Assembly: GCF_012220205.1 (NCBI RefSeq)
Contig: NZ_CP047225.1
Coordinates: forward strand, 62,001 to 126,000
From: Mycoplasmopsis gallinacea
GTDB lineage: Bacteria > Bacillota_I > Bacilli_A > Mycoplasmatales > Metamycoplasmataceae
Length of the DNA: 64,000 bases
Reading direction: 5' to 3'
The notes under the pieces were generated by a model that searched no databases, was not told where the DNA came from, and was given only the letters and a program-made list of their open reading frames with translations. The translations under genes were made by a program, and so were the position numbers. This document shows positions 1 through 10,610 of the stretch, piece by piece (position 1 is the stretch's first letter; every line of letters starts with the position of its first letter).

Positions 1-945
1 GAAATTGCTAAAATCATTAATCCACAAAAAATAATTTATGCAACTTTTGACTTTGTTGATATTGCTGGTTTAGTTCAAGGAGCTTCAAAAGGTGAAGGAC
101 TTGGAAATAAATTCTTAGCTAATATTCGTGAAGTGGATGCTATTATTCACGTGGTAAGATGTTTTGAAAATAAAGATATCTTACACGTTGCTAATTCAGT
201 GGATCCAGTTAGAGATAAAGATGTTATTAACTATGAACTTATTCTTGCTGATTTAGATACAATTAACAATGTTTTAAACCGTGTGGCAAAAAAAGCTAAA
301 AGCGGTGATAAAGAAGGAATTACTGAGCAAAATGCTGCTTTAAAAATTAAAGAAGCGCTTGAAAAAGAAATCCCTGCTCGTGAAGTTGTTCTTGATGAAA
401 ATGAAGCTAAATTCATTAAAGGATATCATTTATTAACTTTTAAACCAATTATTTATGTAGCAAATTTAAGTAATGAACAATTTGCATCATACCAAAACGA
501 TCCTCTTTACTTACAATTAAAAAATTCACTTAAAGAATATGAAAGAGTAATTCCGATCTGCGTCCAACTTGAATCTGAACTTATCAACATTGAAGATGAA
601 AACGAAAAACAAGAACTTCTTGGTTTATATGGAATTGAAACTTCAGGACTTGATATTTTAACAAGAGAAGCTTTTGATCTGCTTGGACTTGAAACTTACT
701 TTACTGCTGGGCAAATTGAAGTGAGAGCTTGAGTCTTTCACAAAGGATGAGCTGCTCCTAAATGTGCTGGAATTATTCATACTGACTTTGAGAAAAAATT
801 CATTAAAGCTGATGTGATTTCATATTCAGACTATATTGAATTTGGTGGTGAGCTTGGAGCTAAAAACGCTGGAAAATTGCGTTCAGAAGGTAAAACTTAC
901 ATTATGAAAGATGGTGATATTTGCCACTTTAAATTTGGAAAATAA
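1..945 (+). CDS. ychF: Redox-regulated ATPase YchF (OLA1 family), 5' truncated
   Basis: The reading frame is open from base 1 and ends at TAA 943-945, giving the last 314 residues. The family is about 365 residues long, so roughly 50 N-terminal residues including the Walker A P-loop lie outside the window. The start of the visible part holds the G3 region [16 protein letters not shown], typical of Obg/YchF proteins, and VANLSNE occupies the place of the altered G4 motif that makes YchF prefer ATP. The C-terminal TGS-like domain ends with [20 protein letters not shown], a very conserved YchF ending. One Trp pair (VRAWVFHKGW) uses TGA. The family binds ribosomes and acts in translation and stress control. 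Confidence 0.95.
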
Positions 946-972
946 AAAGAAAGTTTGCACTTTCTTTTTTTA
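946..972. terminator. Bidirectional terminator between ychF and the trigger-factor-like gene
   Basis: AAAGAAAGT (946-954), loop TTGC, then ACTTTCTTT (959-967) and a T run. It closes ychF. Read on the minus strand, the same stem is followed by TTTTTATTTT and closes the convergent gene whose stop codon is at 970-972. Confidence 0.85.
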
Positions 973-2112
973 TTTGTAATTATCAAAATAAAATAGTTTT
1001 TTGTTCTTTTCATAAAAAGCAGGATCAACTTTTTTAAGGTAGAAAAGCCCTAATTTTTGACAAATTAAAACATTATGAATAGCAGTAATATTTAAGTTGT
1101 TTTGGTTTTCTAACTTAGCTCAAAAACGGTGCGCGAACTGAATTGTTTCTTCAACTTCTTGCTTAGAGATATCAAAATTACATTTAATTCTAATAAACAT
1201 ATCTCAGAAATAGTTTCATAAATCAATATTGATTTTTTTATAAAGTGCATCTTTGTTATCTTTAAGATTATTATATCTGCTTGAAGAAGCTTCAAGCTCT
1301 AATAATTCCATAGGGAAAGAAACATCTTTGTTTTTTTGCATAATTAAATCAAGAAGCTTTTTACCATAAGCAAACATTACAGCATTTAAATTCTCGGTTC
1401 TAATGATATTTAAAATTTGTTCTTTAGCTTCCTGAAGAGAATGAATACCATATTTATGTAAAAGTGGTAAAGTCTCCTCATTTAATTCTTTAGTTACAAA
1501 TTCAGTTATGTTTAGGATCTTAATTTTAAGATCATTTTGTTTATCTTTTAAAACATCTTCAGCACCTTTGTCTTTACCAATAGCTCATCTTATAATTGGG
1601 TTTTCACTATTTGGAGTTACTTCAAGCATTGTTTTAGTTGATTGTTTAGTTTTAGTGCTTGTAATTTCTACTTCAATAATATCTCCAACTGAAACGTTAG
1701 TGTCCTTATCTACTCTAAATCTATAGTTTTTAAAAGTGTGCTTAATAAATTCTTCACTTACCTGGCTAAAATTATTTTCAAAATCATATTCAAGTTCTGA
1801 AGGTGTTAAATCCATTTTGATGAAATTTAAATCCTCGATAACATATCAAGAAAGATCATAACTAAATTCTTCTACATTAGCAACAATGTTGCTAATTACT
1901 GGTCTAAAGTAAATCTTTTGGCCATTTGCTTGATTATTTAACAAGGTTCATTGTTGATCAATTCATATTCTTGAAGCATATTCAATGCTATGATCTAAAA
2001 TCATCTTTTGATTTACTTCTTTTTTTTGCGCTACAAGGTTGTTGTATACATCATTTTGGATTTTAATTCATGTTTCTTTTTCTGCTGTAAAATGTTTTTT
2101 TTCAAGTCTCAT
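970..2112 (-). CDS. Trigger factor-related chaperone
   Basis: A 380-residue cytosolic protein starting at ATG 2112, with AAGGAG at a good distance upstream. The middle part (SVGDIIEVEITSTK and flanks) resembles the peptidyl-prolyl isomerase-like region of trigger factor. The long charged helical C-terminal half resembles its substrate-cradle arms. It is shorter and more divergent than a standard trigger factor (about 430-480 residues), and I do not see the canonical ribosome-binding signature (GFRKGK-like) near the N-terminus. It may therefore be the mollicute trigger factor-related variant rather than Tig itself. Several Trp residues are TGA-coded. It is transcribed towards ychF and shares its terminator. 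Confidence 0.6.
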
Positions 2113-2151
2113 TTTTACTCCTTATTGTAATTTACATTATACCAATTTAGA

Positions 2152-2181
2152 AATAAAAATAGAACCTAAGTGGTTCTATTT
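2152..2181 (-). terminator. Terminator of the surface-protein gene
   Basis: AAATAGAACC (2157-2166) pairs with GGTTCTATTT (2172-2181) around a 5-nt loop. On the minus strand a T-rich run follows. It separates the large surface protein from the downstream chaperone gene. Confidence 0.85.
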
Positions 2182-2198
2182 TCGTATTAATTATTTAA

Positions 2199-5100
2199 TT
2201 ATTTAGATGATTTTTTCTTTGAGTAAACTCTAAGTAATCCTGCAGCAATAATTACTGTTCCTACTACTAATAAAGCAACTGGAATTCATAATCATTTTTT
2301 TCAATCGTTATCTGATTTTGATTCAACATTGTTGTTTACAACTGGTTTAGCAGCTTCTGTAGCTTTAAGGTTGTTTGAATTGAATGCTGAACTAAGTGTG
2401 TTAAATTTGTCTTTTAAAGCACTTAATGAGATGTTTGTATCTACTAATTCAGATTCGATTGTTCTAACGGTATTTCCTGCAGCTTTTGATTCACTTTCTG
2501 ATTTAACAGGTGAATATAATTTTAATTGTTCATTCACAAGTGAAACAAACGCATTTCTTTTTTCTTCTGTAGCGTTTTTAATTCTGTCAGGGTTTTCTGT
2601 CATTAAAGTTGTAGCAGCTGTAAGTAATCTAATGTGTTCACCAGCTACTTTGTTTAATTCAATAGCTTCGTTAAATACAGCTTCAATTTCATCTTTTTTG
2701 TTTTTGCTGTTAATTTTTGTTTTGTAATCATCAATTACAGTTTGTGAAAGGTTAACAAGTAATTTAGCATCTTTGTATGCTTGAAGTTTATCTGAAGCAA
2801 CTTTTTTGTATCCATCAAGAGCTTCTTTTGTTTTTCTGATGTTTGCAGTTGCAGTTTCAATTTCTCTTTTAGCTGTATCTTTGTTAGCAAGAACATTGTT
2901 GTTTAATAATGCTTTACCTTCTGTAATAGCATCATCAAATGCTTTTTTCTTGTCAGGTGTAGCTTCTGTGTAGTTTGAATCTGCTTTGTACGCTTCACCA
3001 TCTGTAACAGCTTCAACAAGTTCTCTAACTGAATTGTTTAAAGCAACTGCTGCATCTTTAATTTCATTAACTTTAGCAATGCTTGTTGCATCATTAATTT
3101 CTTTTGTTTTTTCTGTTTTGTATTCTTGTGGTAAGTAGTTTAATCCCTCAATTGCTGCGGTTGCTTCTGCTTTCTTTTCTTTAAGTTTTGTTAAACCGTT
3201 AAGTTCTTCGTAAGTTCTGTGAACTTCATCTTTCTTAACTGAAACATCAAGTTTATTTAAAATATCAGTTTTATTTTCACCTTCTGGTAATGTTTCAACT
3301 CATTCTCTTAATTTACCATCTTCTAAAAGAGCTAAAGCATTATTCATAGCTGTAACAAATGCTTGTTTTTTGTTTTCATCAGCTTCTGTATATTTTGGAT
3401 TTGTTTCGTATTTTGTTTTATCATCATCCAGTTCTTCAACCAATTTACCAGTTGCATCGTTTACATCACTTGCCACTTCAGCAACTTTTTCAATTGCACT
3501 AATTAATTCTGTTGGTTCAACAAGTGATTCTAATGAATCAATTTTGTTTTTGTATTGTGTTTTTGCATTTTCTGAAAGATATTTTAATGAATCAATTTTG
3601 TTTTTATTTTTTGTAATTTCTGCATCTAAAATTGTTCTACCATCAAGAGCATCTATAGCATTTTTAAGTTCTTCAGCTTTTGTGTCAACTTCTGTTTTTT
3701 GTGTTTCTTTAGATGTTAAAACATATGATTCAGGTGTTCCTTCACTAGCAGGTGTATAAGTTAAAAGATTTTTTCCCGCTGTAAAATCAGTATCAAAATC
3801 ATCTTTCAATCCTTGTGTAGCTAATTTATATGTGATTGTTGGTTCAACTTCTTTAGCTTTTTTAACTTGATCAACAAGTTTTTCAGCTGATGTATTTAAG
3901 GCTTGAGCTTCTTGTAAAATTCCACCTTCTCTTTCTTCATCGCTTCCTTCTTTAAGTCTTCCTTCAATCTCTTCAGTAAGTTCTTTTGAGTCTACTTGAT
4001 CTTTAAAGTGTTTTTTGATTTCTGCTGATAAGTATTCTAATCCATCAATTTCATTTTTTACTCTTGTACGAACTTCTTCTAATCTTCCTATTCCGTTAAG
4101 AGCTTCTCTAGCAGCTTTAAGATCTTCTTTTAATTTTAATAACTCTTCAGCTGTTTTGTCTGGGTTGTTTAACTTATCTTCTTCTAAAAGACCTTTAATT
4201 TGTTTTACAAGTTCATCGTAAGTTTGTTTTTTTGTTCCTTCAGCGTTTTTATATGTTATTGAATCTACAACTTCTTTTTGAACATCGTTTTCTGTGATTT
4301 TTTGTTTTAATTCAGTTACTAATTGAGCTGTAGCATCATTTGTTGCTTTTACTGAATTATAGTAATTATTTTTTAAACTTTGAAGTAATGCATTATTATT
4401 AGCTTTATAAATTTGTTTTACTGTATCAGAAAGTGAAGTTGCTTGATCTACTAAAGATTTAAATCTTGCACTTGATCCAGTTTCTACTTGAGCTAATTTT
4501 GTATCTAAATCAGCAGCAGCAGTTTCAAAAGATGTTTTAAGTTCACTTAAAGTGTCTAAAGATGCTTTTGCTGTTTCTTCATTGTTGTCTGACTTAATGT
4601 TGCTGAATTTATCAATTAAAGCATTTCAAGCAGCAACAGATGTATTGAAATCATCAGAATTTGTAATTACACCTTCTGGATCTTCGTTTTTATTGTAAGT
4701 TAATAATCATTGATAATTTGCTTTTCCTAAATTAACTCCTGTTGTTGAATTTTTAAAATCTTCAATATCATTCATTAATCTACTTGCTTGAGAAGCTTTT
4801 TCAATAATTGCATTATATGCTGTTTCTTTATCATCTTGATTATCTGCTTTATATACTTCAATTAATTGTTTATTGTAAACTGATTTCTGTGTAGAAGATA
4901 ATCCTGTACCTTTATCAGCTGATCCCTTAGATAATATATTATTAATTTTATTTACTAAAATTTGGAATTTTTGACGTTCATTTCAAACATTCTCTTGAGT
5001 TGTTTGTTCTTGAACTTTAGTTACAGCATATTGTTTTAATTCATCAGAAACAACTGTAACACTATTAATGTATTTAATAGCATCTTTTTTAGATTCTTGT

Positions 5101-5342
5101 AATGACTGAGCTGCAGCGAAAGAATCAGAATTTGAGTCAGCAGGATTTGCTCCGTTTCCTTCTGGACTTGTTGGTGTTTCACCACCATTATTTGTTTCTG
5201 CTGCAGGAGCTTCACCTTCAGCAAATCCTGAAACAAGTGATTTTGACTTTGTTTCTTCTGAATTTGCTGCTACTAAAGCTGCAGGAACAACTAATGTTGT
5301 TGCAACGCTAGCACCAACTAATACTTTATTTTTTAATTTCAT
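2199..5342 (-). CDS. Large membrane-anchored surface protein with helical repeats
   Basis: A 1047-residue protein. It starts with a signal sequence (MKLKNKVLVGASVATTLVVPAALVAAN), which has no Cys lipobox, so processing would be by an ordinary signal peptidase. Next comes a short Gly/Asn/Pro/Glu-rich linker, then about 900 residues of alpha-helical repeats. The recurring theme in these repeats is a conserved Lys/Glu-rich segment ending in L-DGL or AI--L (FIVAR-like). The C-terminus is one membrane helix (WLWIPVALLVVGTVIIAAGLL) and a basic tail. This is the layout of an extended stalk held in the membrane with its bulk outside, typical of adhesins and extracellular-matrix-binding proteins. No enzymatic motif is visible and ligand binding is inference. 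A TATAAT-like -10 lies on the minus strand near 5452-5457. Confidence 0.75.
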
Positions 5343-5649
5343 ATTTTTTCTCCTAATAAGAATTGAAATAATTTTGCTTTGTTATTTTAACTATTAAGAT
5401 TATATTTTCCATATATTATTAGCGAGTATATTTTTATAATCTTGCTTTAATTATACAAAATATAGGCTTAACAGGTTGATATATCTTAATTTTATTTAAT
5501 TAAGACGAAACAAAACAAAAGTTATGTCTGCATTTATCTTAATTTTTTATTTTTTATATGTGTTAATTTTATTATATTTTTGTGATTTTTAAATAAATAA
5601 AAATTTATTTTTATCACTTTGCCATACCTTAAGTTAGTATAATAAATGC
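5343..5649. other. Divergent promoter region between surface protein and ligA
   Basis: AT-rich, with no coding capacity. It holds a minus-strand TATAAT (5452-5457) for the surface protein, whose Shine-Dalgarno AGGAG lies just before its ATG. The ligA -10 is at its right end. An AT palindrome near 5592-5612 has no obvious role. Confidence 0.6.
5638..5643 (+). promoter_or_regulatory. ligA -10 element placed for a leaderless mRNA
   Basis: A perfect TATAAT ends 6 nt before the ligA ATG at 5650. No Shine-Dalgarno can fit between them. Transcription would start at or next to the ATG. Confidence 0.6.
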
Positions 5650-7629
5650 ATGAATTTAGAAAAAGACAAAATCCAAGAAAAAATCAGTAAATTAGTAGCT
5701 GAAATTAACAAATGAAATAATGAATATTATAATTTGGATAACCCTACAGTTAGCGATCAAACGTATGATAAAGCACTCAGAGAATTAGAAGAATTAGAAC
5801 AAAAATATCCAGAACTTATTTTAGAAGATTCACCTACTCAAAAAATAGGTGGATTTGCCTCAAATAAGTTCCAAAAATATACTCACAAAAAGCCAATGCT
5901 TTCACTAGCTAAAGCATATACATTTGAAGAAATTGAAAAATTCTGTGAAAATGCTCAAAAACTAGCTGGTAATCAAAACCTTTCATATTCACTTGAACCT
6001 AAAATTGATGGTCTTTCAATTGCTCTTTTTTACCAAAATGGACAGCTTATTAGAGCTGTTACTAGAGGAGATGGAAAAATTGGTGAAGATGTTACTGAAA
6101 ACATCTATCAAATTAAATCTGTTCCAAAGCAAATTGATTATAAAAACGAACTAGAAGTTCGTGGTGAAGTGTATTTAAGTAAAAGTGTCTTTCAAGAAAT
6201 TAATAATAATTTAGAAGAGCAAGGTTTAAAAACTTTTGCCAATCCTAGAAATGCAGCTGCAGGAACCTTAAGACAGCTTGATGCAAAAATTGTAAAACAA
6301 AGAAAACTAGATGCTTTTTTATATCAATTAGTAGAGCCTGAGCTTCATAACATTGCAACTCAAGAGCAAGCTCTTGAGTTTCTAAGTAAACATAAGTTTC
6401 CTTTAAATGATTATCATAAAATTGCTAACTCATTAGATGAAATTATCACTAATATCGAAGCTTTTGAAAAAATCAAGAATGATTTAGATTATGAATGTGA
6501 TGGATTTGTAATTAAAATTAATCAGTTTTTCTTATATGAAAAACTTGGTTATACTGCCAAGTTTCCTCGGTATGCAATTGCTTATAAATATGAAAGTGAA
6601 TCTGCTAATACTGAAATTAAAGACATAATTGCAACTGTTGGTAGAACTGGAAAAATCACTTATGTAGCTAATTTAGAACCAGTTAATTTAAATCAAACTA
6701 CAGTATCTAATGCAACCTTGCATAATTATGAATTTATTAAGGATATGGAAATTAACATTGGTGATGTTGTAAAAATCATTAAATCTGGTGAAATTATTCC
6801 AAAAGTTATTGAATTAGTAACTAAGCAAACAGATTCAGTTTTTCCAAAAGTTACTAATTGTCCTAGCTGTAATTCAGTTTTAGTGCACGTAGATAATTTA
6901 GTAGATCAGTTTTGCACTAATGAAGATTGTCCTTCTAAAATAGTAAAAAAACTAATTCACTTTGTATCTCGGAATGCAATGAATATGCAAGTAATTGGTG
7001 AATCAAACGTTGAATTATTTTACAATTTAGGAATTGTTAAAAAAGTAACTGATTTTTATCAGTTACATAATCATAAAGACTTGCTTTTAAGCCAACCTAC
7101 TTATAAAGATAAAAAAGTAAACAATATTCTTGATAGCATTGAAAATTCTAAAAATGTTTCATTTGCAAAAACTCTTTTCGCCCTAGGAATCAAGCATATT
7201 GGTTCTCAAGTAGCTGAACTTATTGCTCAAAAAGTTGGTAGTTTTAAAGAACTATTAGAGCTTAATTTAGATTCACTTGCTTTAATCGATACTATTGGAG
7301 ATAAAATTGTTAGTTCATTAAAAGAGTTTATTTCTAAAGATGAAAATAGAGCTATTATACTTGAGCTAGATCAAATTTTAAATTATCAAAAAGTTACTAG
7401 CGGAAATTTACTAAGTGGTAAAACTTTTGTAATTACTGGAACTCTTTCAAAAGATCGTAATTACTTTAAGGATTTAATTGTTCAAAATGGTGGTAAAGTT
7501 TCTTCAAGTGTTTCAAGTAAAACTTCTTTCCTTCTTGCTGGAGAAAATGCTGGAAGTAAAAAAGATAAAGCTCTTGAAAGTGGCGTTACAATTATTGATG
7601 AAGACGCTTTTAATGAAATGATCAAATAA
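5650..7629 (+). CDS. ligA: NAD-dependent DNA ligase LigA
   Basis: A 659-residue enzyme that seals nicks in replication and repair using NAD+. The start is ATG 5650 (MNLEKDKIQEKI), because the conserved N-terminal Ia helices lie upstream of the next ATG. An internal Trp in this part is TGA. The adenylation domain carries KIDG with the catalytic Lys at residue 118. The OB-fold region is followed by a four-Cys zinc finger (Cys404, 407, 422, 427), HhH motifs (GIKHIGSQVAELIA) and a C-terminal BRCT domain from about residue 585. All domains of the family are present and the length is normal. Transcription probably starts at the ATG itself. Confidence 0.97.
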
Positions 7630-7664
7630 TAAAAAGTAGCAACTGGGCTACTTTTTATTATTTG
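7623..7664. terminator. Bidirectional terminator of ligA and rplS, perfect 18-bp stem
   Basis: CAAATAATAAAAAGTAGC (7623-7640) pairs perfectly with 7647-7664 around a 6-nt loop. The stem includes the ligA stop codon. It has A and T runs on both sides and so can serve both convergent genes. Confidence 0.9.
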
Positions 7665-7680
7665 AGAAAGATGGTATTTA

Positions 7681-8031
7681 TTATCTTTTGATTTCTTTAA
7701 GACGAGCACTTTTACCTTGACGTGAACGCATAAAGAATAATCTTTGTCTACGAACTTTGTTTGAACGAACAACTTCGATGTGTGCAATTAATGGTGAGTT
7801 AAGTGGGAATGTTCTTTCAACACCAACACCATATGAAATTTTTCTAACTGTGAAAGTTTGTCTTGTTCCTGATTCTTTGTTAACAATTGCAAGACCTTCA
7901 AAAACTTGGATACGTTCTTTTTCACCTTCACGGATACGTACGTGAACACGAACGTTATCTCCTGTTTGGAATGGAACGATATCTGTACGTAATTGTGATT
8001 GCTCAACTAATTCAATTAATTTATTTCTCAT
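7681..8031 (-). CDS. rplS: 50S ribosomal protein L19
   Basis: A 116-residue protein at the 30S-50S interface of the ribosome. [46 protein letters not shown] is diagnostic for L19. I chose ATG 8031 rather than a possible start 5 codons upstream, because AAAGGA lies just upstream and the family begins here. The start lies inside the end of trmD, in another frame with an 11-nt overlap, so the two are probably translationally coupled. It is the last gene of the rpsP-trmD-rplS operon. Confidence 0.97.
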   Translation of the reverse strand: MRNKLIELVEQSQLRTDIVPFQTGDNVRVHVRIREGEKERIQVFEGLAIVNKESGTRQTFTVRKISYGVGVERTFPLNSPLIAHIEVVRSNKVRRQRLFFMRSRQGKSARLKEIKR

Positions 8032-8704
8032 TTTTAATCCTTTCAATAATATCAGGTCTATTTTTTAAAGTTTTCTGATATTGTGCATTTGATTTTCATT
8101 CCTCAATTTTTTTATGATCTCCACTAAAAAGAACTTCAGGAACTTTCATTCCTTTATATTCTCTTGGTCTAGTGTACTGAGGATAATCAAGTAACCCATT
8201 TCCTTGGAAAGAATCATATACATGTGATTCTTCACGAATAACTCCTGGAACCAATCTAGCAACTGAATCAGCCATAACCATTGATGGAAGTTCACCACCG
8301 GTTAAAACATAATCACCAATTGATAATTCTAGATCACAAAGTTCCACAACTCTCTCATCAAAACCTTCATAACGTCCAGAGATAAATGTAATTTGCTCAT
8401 GTTTAGCAAGTTCATTTGCAATTTCTTGATTAAAGGTTTTACCTTGAGGTGTTACTAAAATTTTATAACCCCCACGATCTTTCAGTGAATCTAAGGCAAG
8501 GTCAATTGGTTCTACTTGAAGCAACAACCCATGACCTCCACCATAAATTTCATCATCAACTTTACGATGTTTACTTTTGCTAAAATCTCTAAAATCAACA
8601 ACTTCAAAATCTAAAAGGTTTTTTTCTTGAGCTTTTTTAATGATGCTTTCATTAATAAAAGGTTCAAAATATTTTGGAAAAAGGGTTAGGAAATTAATTT
8701 TCAT
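8021..8704 (-). CDS. trmD: tRNA (guanine(37)-N1)-methyltransferase TrmD
   Basis: A 227-residue SPOUT-class methyltransferase that modifies G37 next to the anticodon and prevents frameshifting. The conserved N-terminus [16 protein letters not shown], the segment [12 protein letters not shown] and the cofactor knot [13 protein letters not shown] are all visible. A TGA-coded Trp lies near the end (IEEWKSN), and the true stop is TAA 8021-8023 inside rplS. It lies six bases downstream of rpsP. Confidence 0.97.
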
Positions 8705-8710
8705 AATTAA

Positions 8711-8959
8711 CTATTTTTTTAATTCGCTTGTTAATTTGTGAGCTTTGAATAAGTTAGCAACAGTTGCTGTAGGTTGTGCACCTTGTGATAATCATTTTAA
8801 AATTTGTTCTTTGTTTAATACAACTTCATCGTTTAATGGGTTGTAGTGTCCAAGTGCTTCAATAAATTTACCATCACGAGGAGCTCTAGCGTCAGCAGCT
8901 ACAATTTTGTAAACTGGGCTAAATTTGCTCCCCATTCTTTTTAATCTAATTTTTACCAT
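8711..8959 (-). CDS. rpsP: 30S ribosomal protein S16
   Basis: An 82-residue protein, [41 protein letters not shown], the standard S16 sequence. ATG 8959 has a strong GGAGG upstream. The open frame continues upstream without homology, so the longer form is rejected. First gene of the rpsP-trmD-rplS operon. A stem-loop lies just before its ribosome binding site. Confidence 0.97.
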
Positions 8960-8974
8960 TTGTTCCTCCGTGAT

Positions 8975-8994
8975 GTCAAGCGAAAGTGCTTGAC
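8975..8994 (-). promoter_or_regulatory. Stem-loop in the rpsP leader next to the Shine-Dalgarno
   Basis: GTCAAGC (8975-8981) pairs perfectly with GCTTGAC (8988-8994) around a 6-nt loop. It ends about 5 nt before the GGAGG of rpsP. It has no T run, so it is not a terminator. Autoregulation by S16, or mRNA stabilisation, is inference. Confidence 0.45.
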
Positions 8995-9068
8995 AGCTAA
9001 TTAATGTATGTAATAATATTTTATACATAAAATTTAAAAAATTAAATAAAAAAATAATTTTTTCTTCT

Positions 9069-9074
9069 TATAAT
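9069..9074 (+). promoter_or_regulatory. trmL -10 element placed for a leaderless mRNA
   Basis: TATAAT ends 6 nt before the ATG at 9081, and there is no Shine-Dalgarno. Spacing and layout are the same as at ligA. Confidence 0.6.
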
Positions 9075-9080
9075 TTAAGC

Positions 9081-9623
9081 ATGTTAAATATAGTTTTATA
9101 CCAACCCGAAATTTGCCCTAACACAGGAAATATAATTCGTACTTGTTTTGCTCTTGGGGCAAAACTTCATATCATTAAACCACTTGGTTTTGATTTACAC
9201 CCAAAATATCTTAAAAGAGCTGGTGCTGGAAGAATGCTTTCAGATATTCCGCACGAAGTGCATGCTAATTATGAACAGTTTTATAAAAAGTATCATGATA
9301 AACACATTTACTACATTACTAGATATGGACAAAAAACTTATACTGATGTAAATTACAAACAAACTTATGAACAAAACGGAGAAATTTGACTTATGTTTGG
9401 TCGCGAATCCACCGGAATTGATAAGGATATTCTTTTTAATAATTTAGAAAGATGTCTTAGAATTCCAATGGTTTCAGCAATGCGTTCAATTAACTTAGCT
9501 AATTGCGTATCAATTTTAGGTTTTGAAGTAATGCGTCAACTTGATTTTCAAGACTTATCTAAATTCGAAGTAGAAAAAGGAAAAGATTTTTTAATCAACT
9601 ATGGAAATAACAAGCAAAACTAA
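9081..9623 (+). CDS. trmL: tRNA (cytidine(34)-2'-O)-methyltransferase TrmL
   Basis: A 180-residue SpoU/TrmH-family SPOUT enzyme that methylates the wobble ribose of tRNA-Leu. MLNIVLYQPEICPNTGNIIRTCFALGAKLHIIKPLGF is the classic TrmL (YibK) N-terminus. MFGRESTGID and the knot IPMVSAMRSINLANCVSI supply the cofactor site. A TGA Trp (EIWLMFGRE) breaks the frame under the standard code. Its last 23 bases overlap the next gene. Confidence 0.95.
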
Positions 9624-10326
9624 TCCAAAAGTTAAATTTATCCGAAAATTACAAAATAAAAAGTTTCGTCAAGAAAGCTCTAATTTTGTAATTGAAGGTG
9701 AGCATTTAATTAAAGAGGCTTTAGATTCAAATTTAATTATTGAAATTTTTGAAAACATTGATTCAAAAGAGTTTCTTTTTGATGGTTCTACCAAAGTAAC
9801 ACGTGAAATTATCGAGTCAGTACTTCCTTCCAAAAATCCACAAAATTGCTTTGCTCTTTGTAAATTTAAACATGAGCAAAAACTAGGACAAAAAGTCATT
9901 GTTTTAAATAACTTACAAGATCCAGGAAATGTAGGAACAATTATTAGGCTAGCTAAAGCTTTTGATTTTGATTCAGTAATTATTGAAAATTTAGATTTTT
10001 ACAATGATAAAGTTTTACGTTCTTCACAAGGTGCTTTTTTTAGCGTTAATCTAATAGCTACTAAAAACGCAAATCAAACAATGAACCTTTTAAGAGAAAA
10101 AGGATACAAAATTTACCACACTCTTTTGGATAAAAACGCTCTTCCTTTAAATAATGTCAGTTTTGAAAGTGAAAAACTTGCAATTATTTTTGGAAATGAA
10201 GGAAACGGAATTGATCCATCTTTAGTATCTGAAAATGATACTAAAGTTTATGTTCCAATTAGTTTTGAAAGCTTAAATGTTGCTTGCTGCGCTGCAATTG
10301 TACTTAATAAAGTAAGGAATGGATAA
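9601..10326 (+). CDS. TrmH-family RNA 2'-O-methyltransferase (SpoU)
   Basis: A 241-residue protein with an N-terminal RNA-binding (SpoU_sub_bind-like) domain (KTNPKVKFIRKLQNKKFRQESSNFVIEGEHLIKEAL) and a C-terminal SPOUT knot (LNNLQDPGNVGTIIRLAKAF, IIFGNEGNGID, VPISFESLNVACCAAIVL). It probably methylates rRNA, as RlmB or TsnR-type enzymes do, but the target base cannot be read from sequence. It overlaps trmL by 23 nt, so translation is likely coupled. The next gene follows 2 nt after its stop. Confidence 0.9.
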   Translation: MEITSKTNPKVKFIRKLQNKKFRQESSNFVIEGEHLIKEALDSNLIIEIFENIDSKEFLFDGSTKVTREIIESVLPSKNPQNCFALCKFKHEQKLGQKVIVLNNLQDPGNVGTIIRLAKAFDFDSVIIENLDFYNDKVLRSSQGAFFSVNLIATKNANQTMNLLREKGYKIYHTLLDKNALPLNNVSFESEKLAIIFGNEGNGIDPSLVSENDTKVYVPISFESLNVACCAAIVLNKVRNG

Positions 10327-10328
10327 AT

Positions 10329-10610
10329 ATGAAAGAAAAAGAAATACTGGAATTAGCTTTACAGCAACTATCTGAAATTTCTTTTACTAAATCAGTTAAT
10401 GGACTTTCTAAAAATGAAGTTTTGTCATTTTTAGAAAGTTTGAAAGAAAAAATGGAACTTCTTGATTCTCATCTTGAAGAATTGCTTGAAAAAAATGAAG
10501 AGCTTAAAGAAGAAAATGATAAACTCAAAAATCAAATGCAAATGCTTAATTTTGAAAACAAAAGATTAAAAAGTTATACAAATATAAAGGATAAAAATGA
10601 ATCAAAATAA
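10329..10610 (+). CDS. DivIVA/GpsB-like small coiled-coil protein
   Basis: 93 residues. The N-terminal half (FTKSVNGLSKNEVLSFLESLKEKM) has the pattern of a DivIVA N-terminal domain: an aromatic, a Gly loop, then EV--FL. It is followed by a long Leu/Glu/Lys coiled coil from residue 45 (LLEKNEELKEENDKLKNQ) and a polar tail. DivIVA/GpsB proteins organise division or poles in walled bacteria. The resemblance is by pattern only and the role here is unknown. It starts 2 nt after the methylase stop and overlaps rbgA by 14 nt, so it is clearly part of this operon. Confidence 0.6.
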   Translation: MKEKEILELALQQLSEISFTKSVNGLSKNEVLSFLESLKEKMELLDSHLEELLEKNEELKEENDKLKNQMQMLNFENKRLKSYTNIKDKNESK

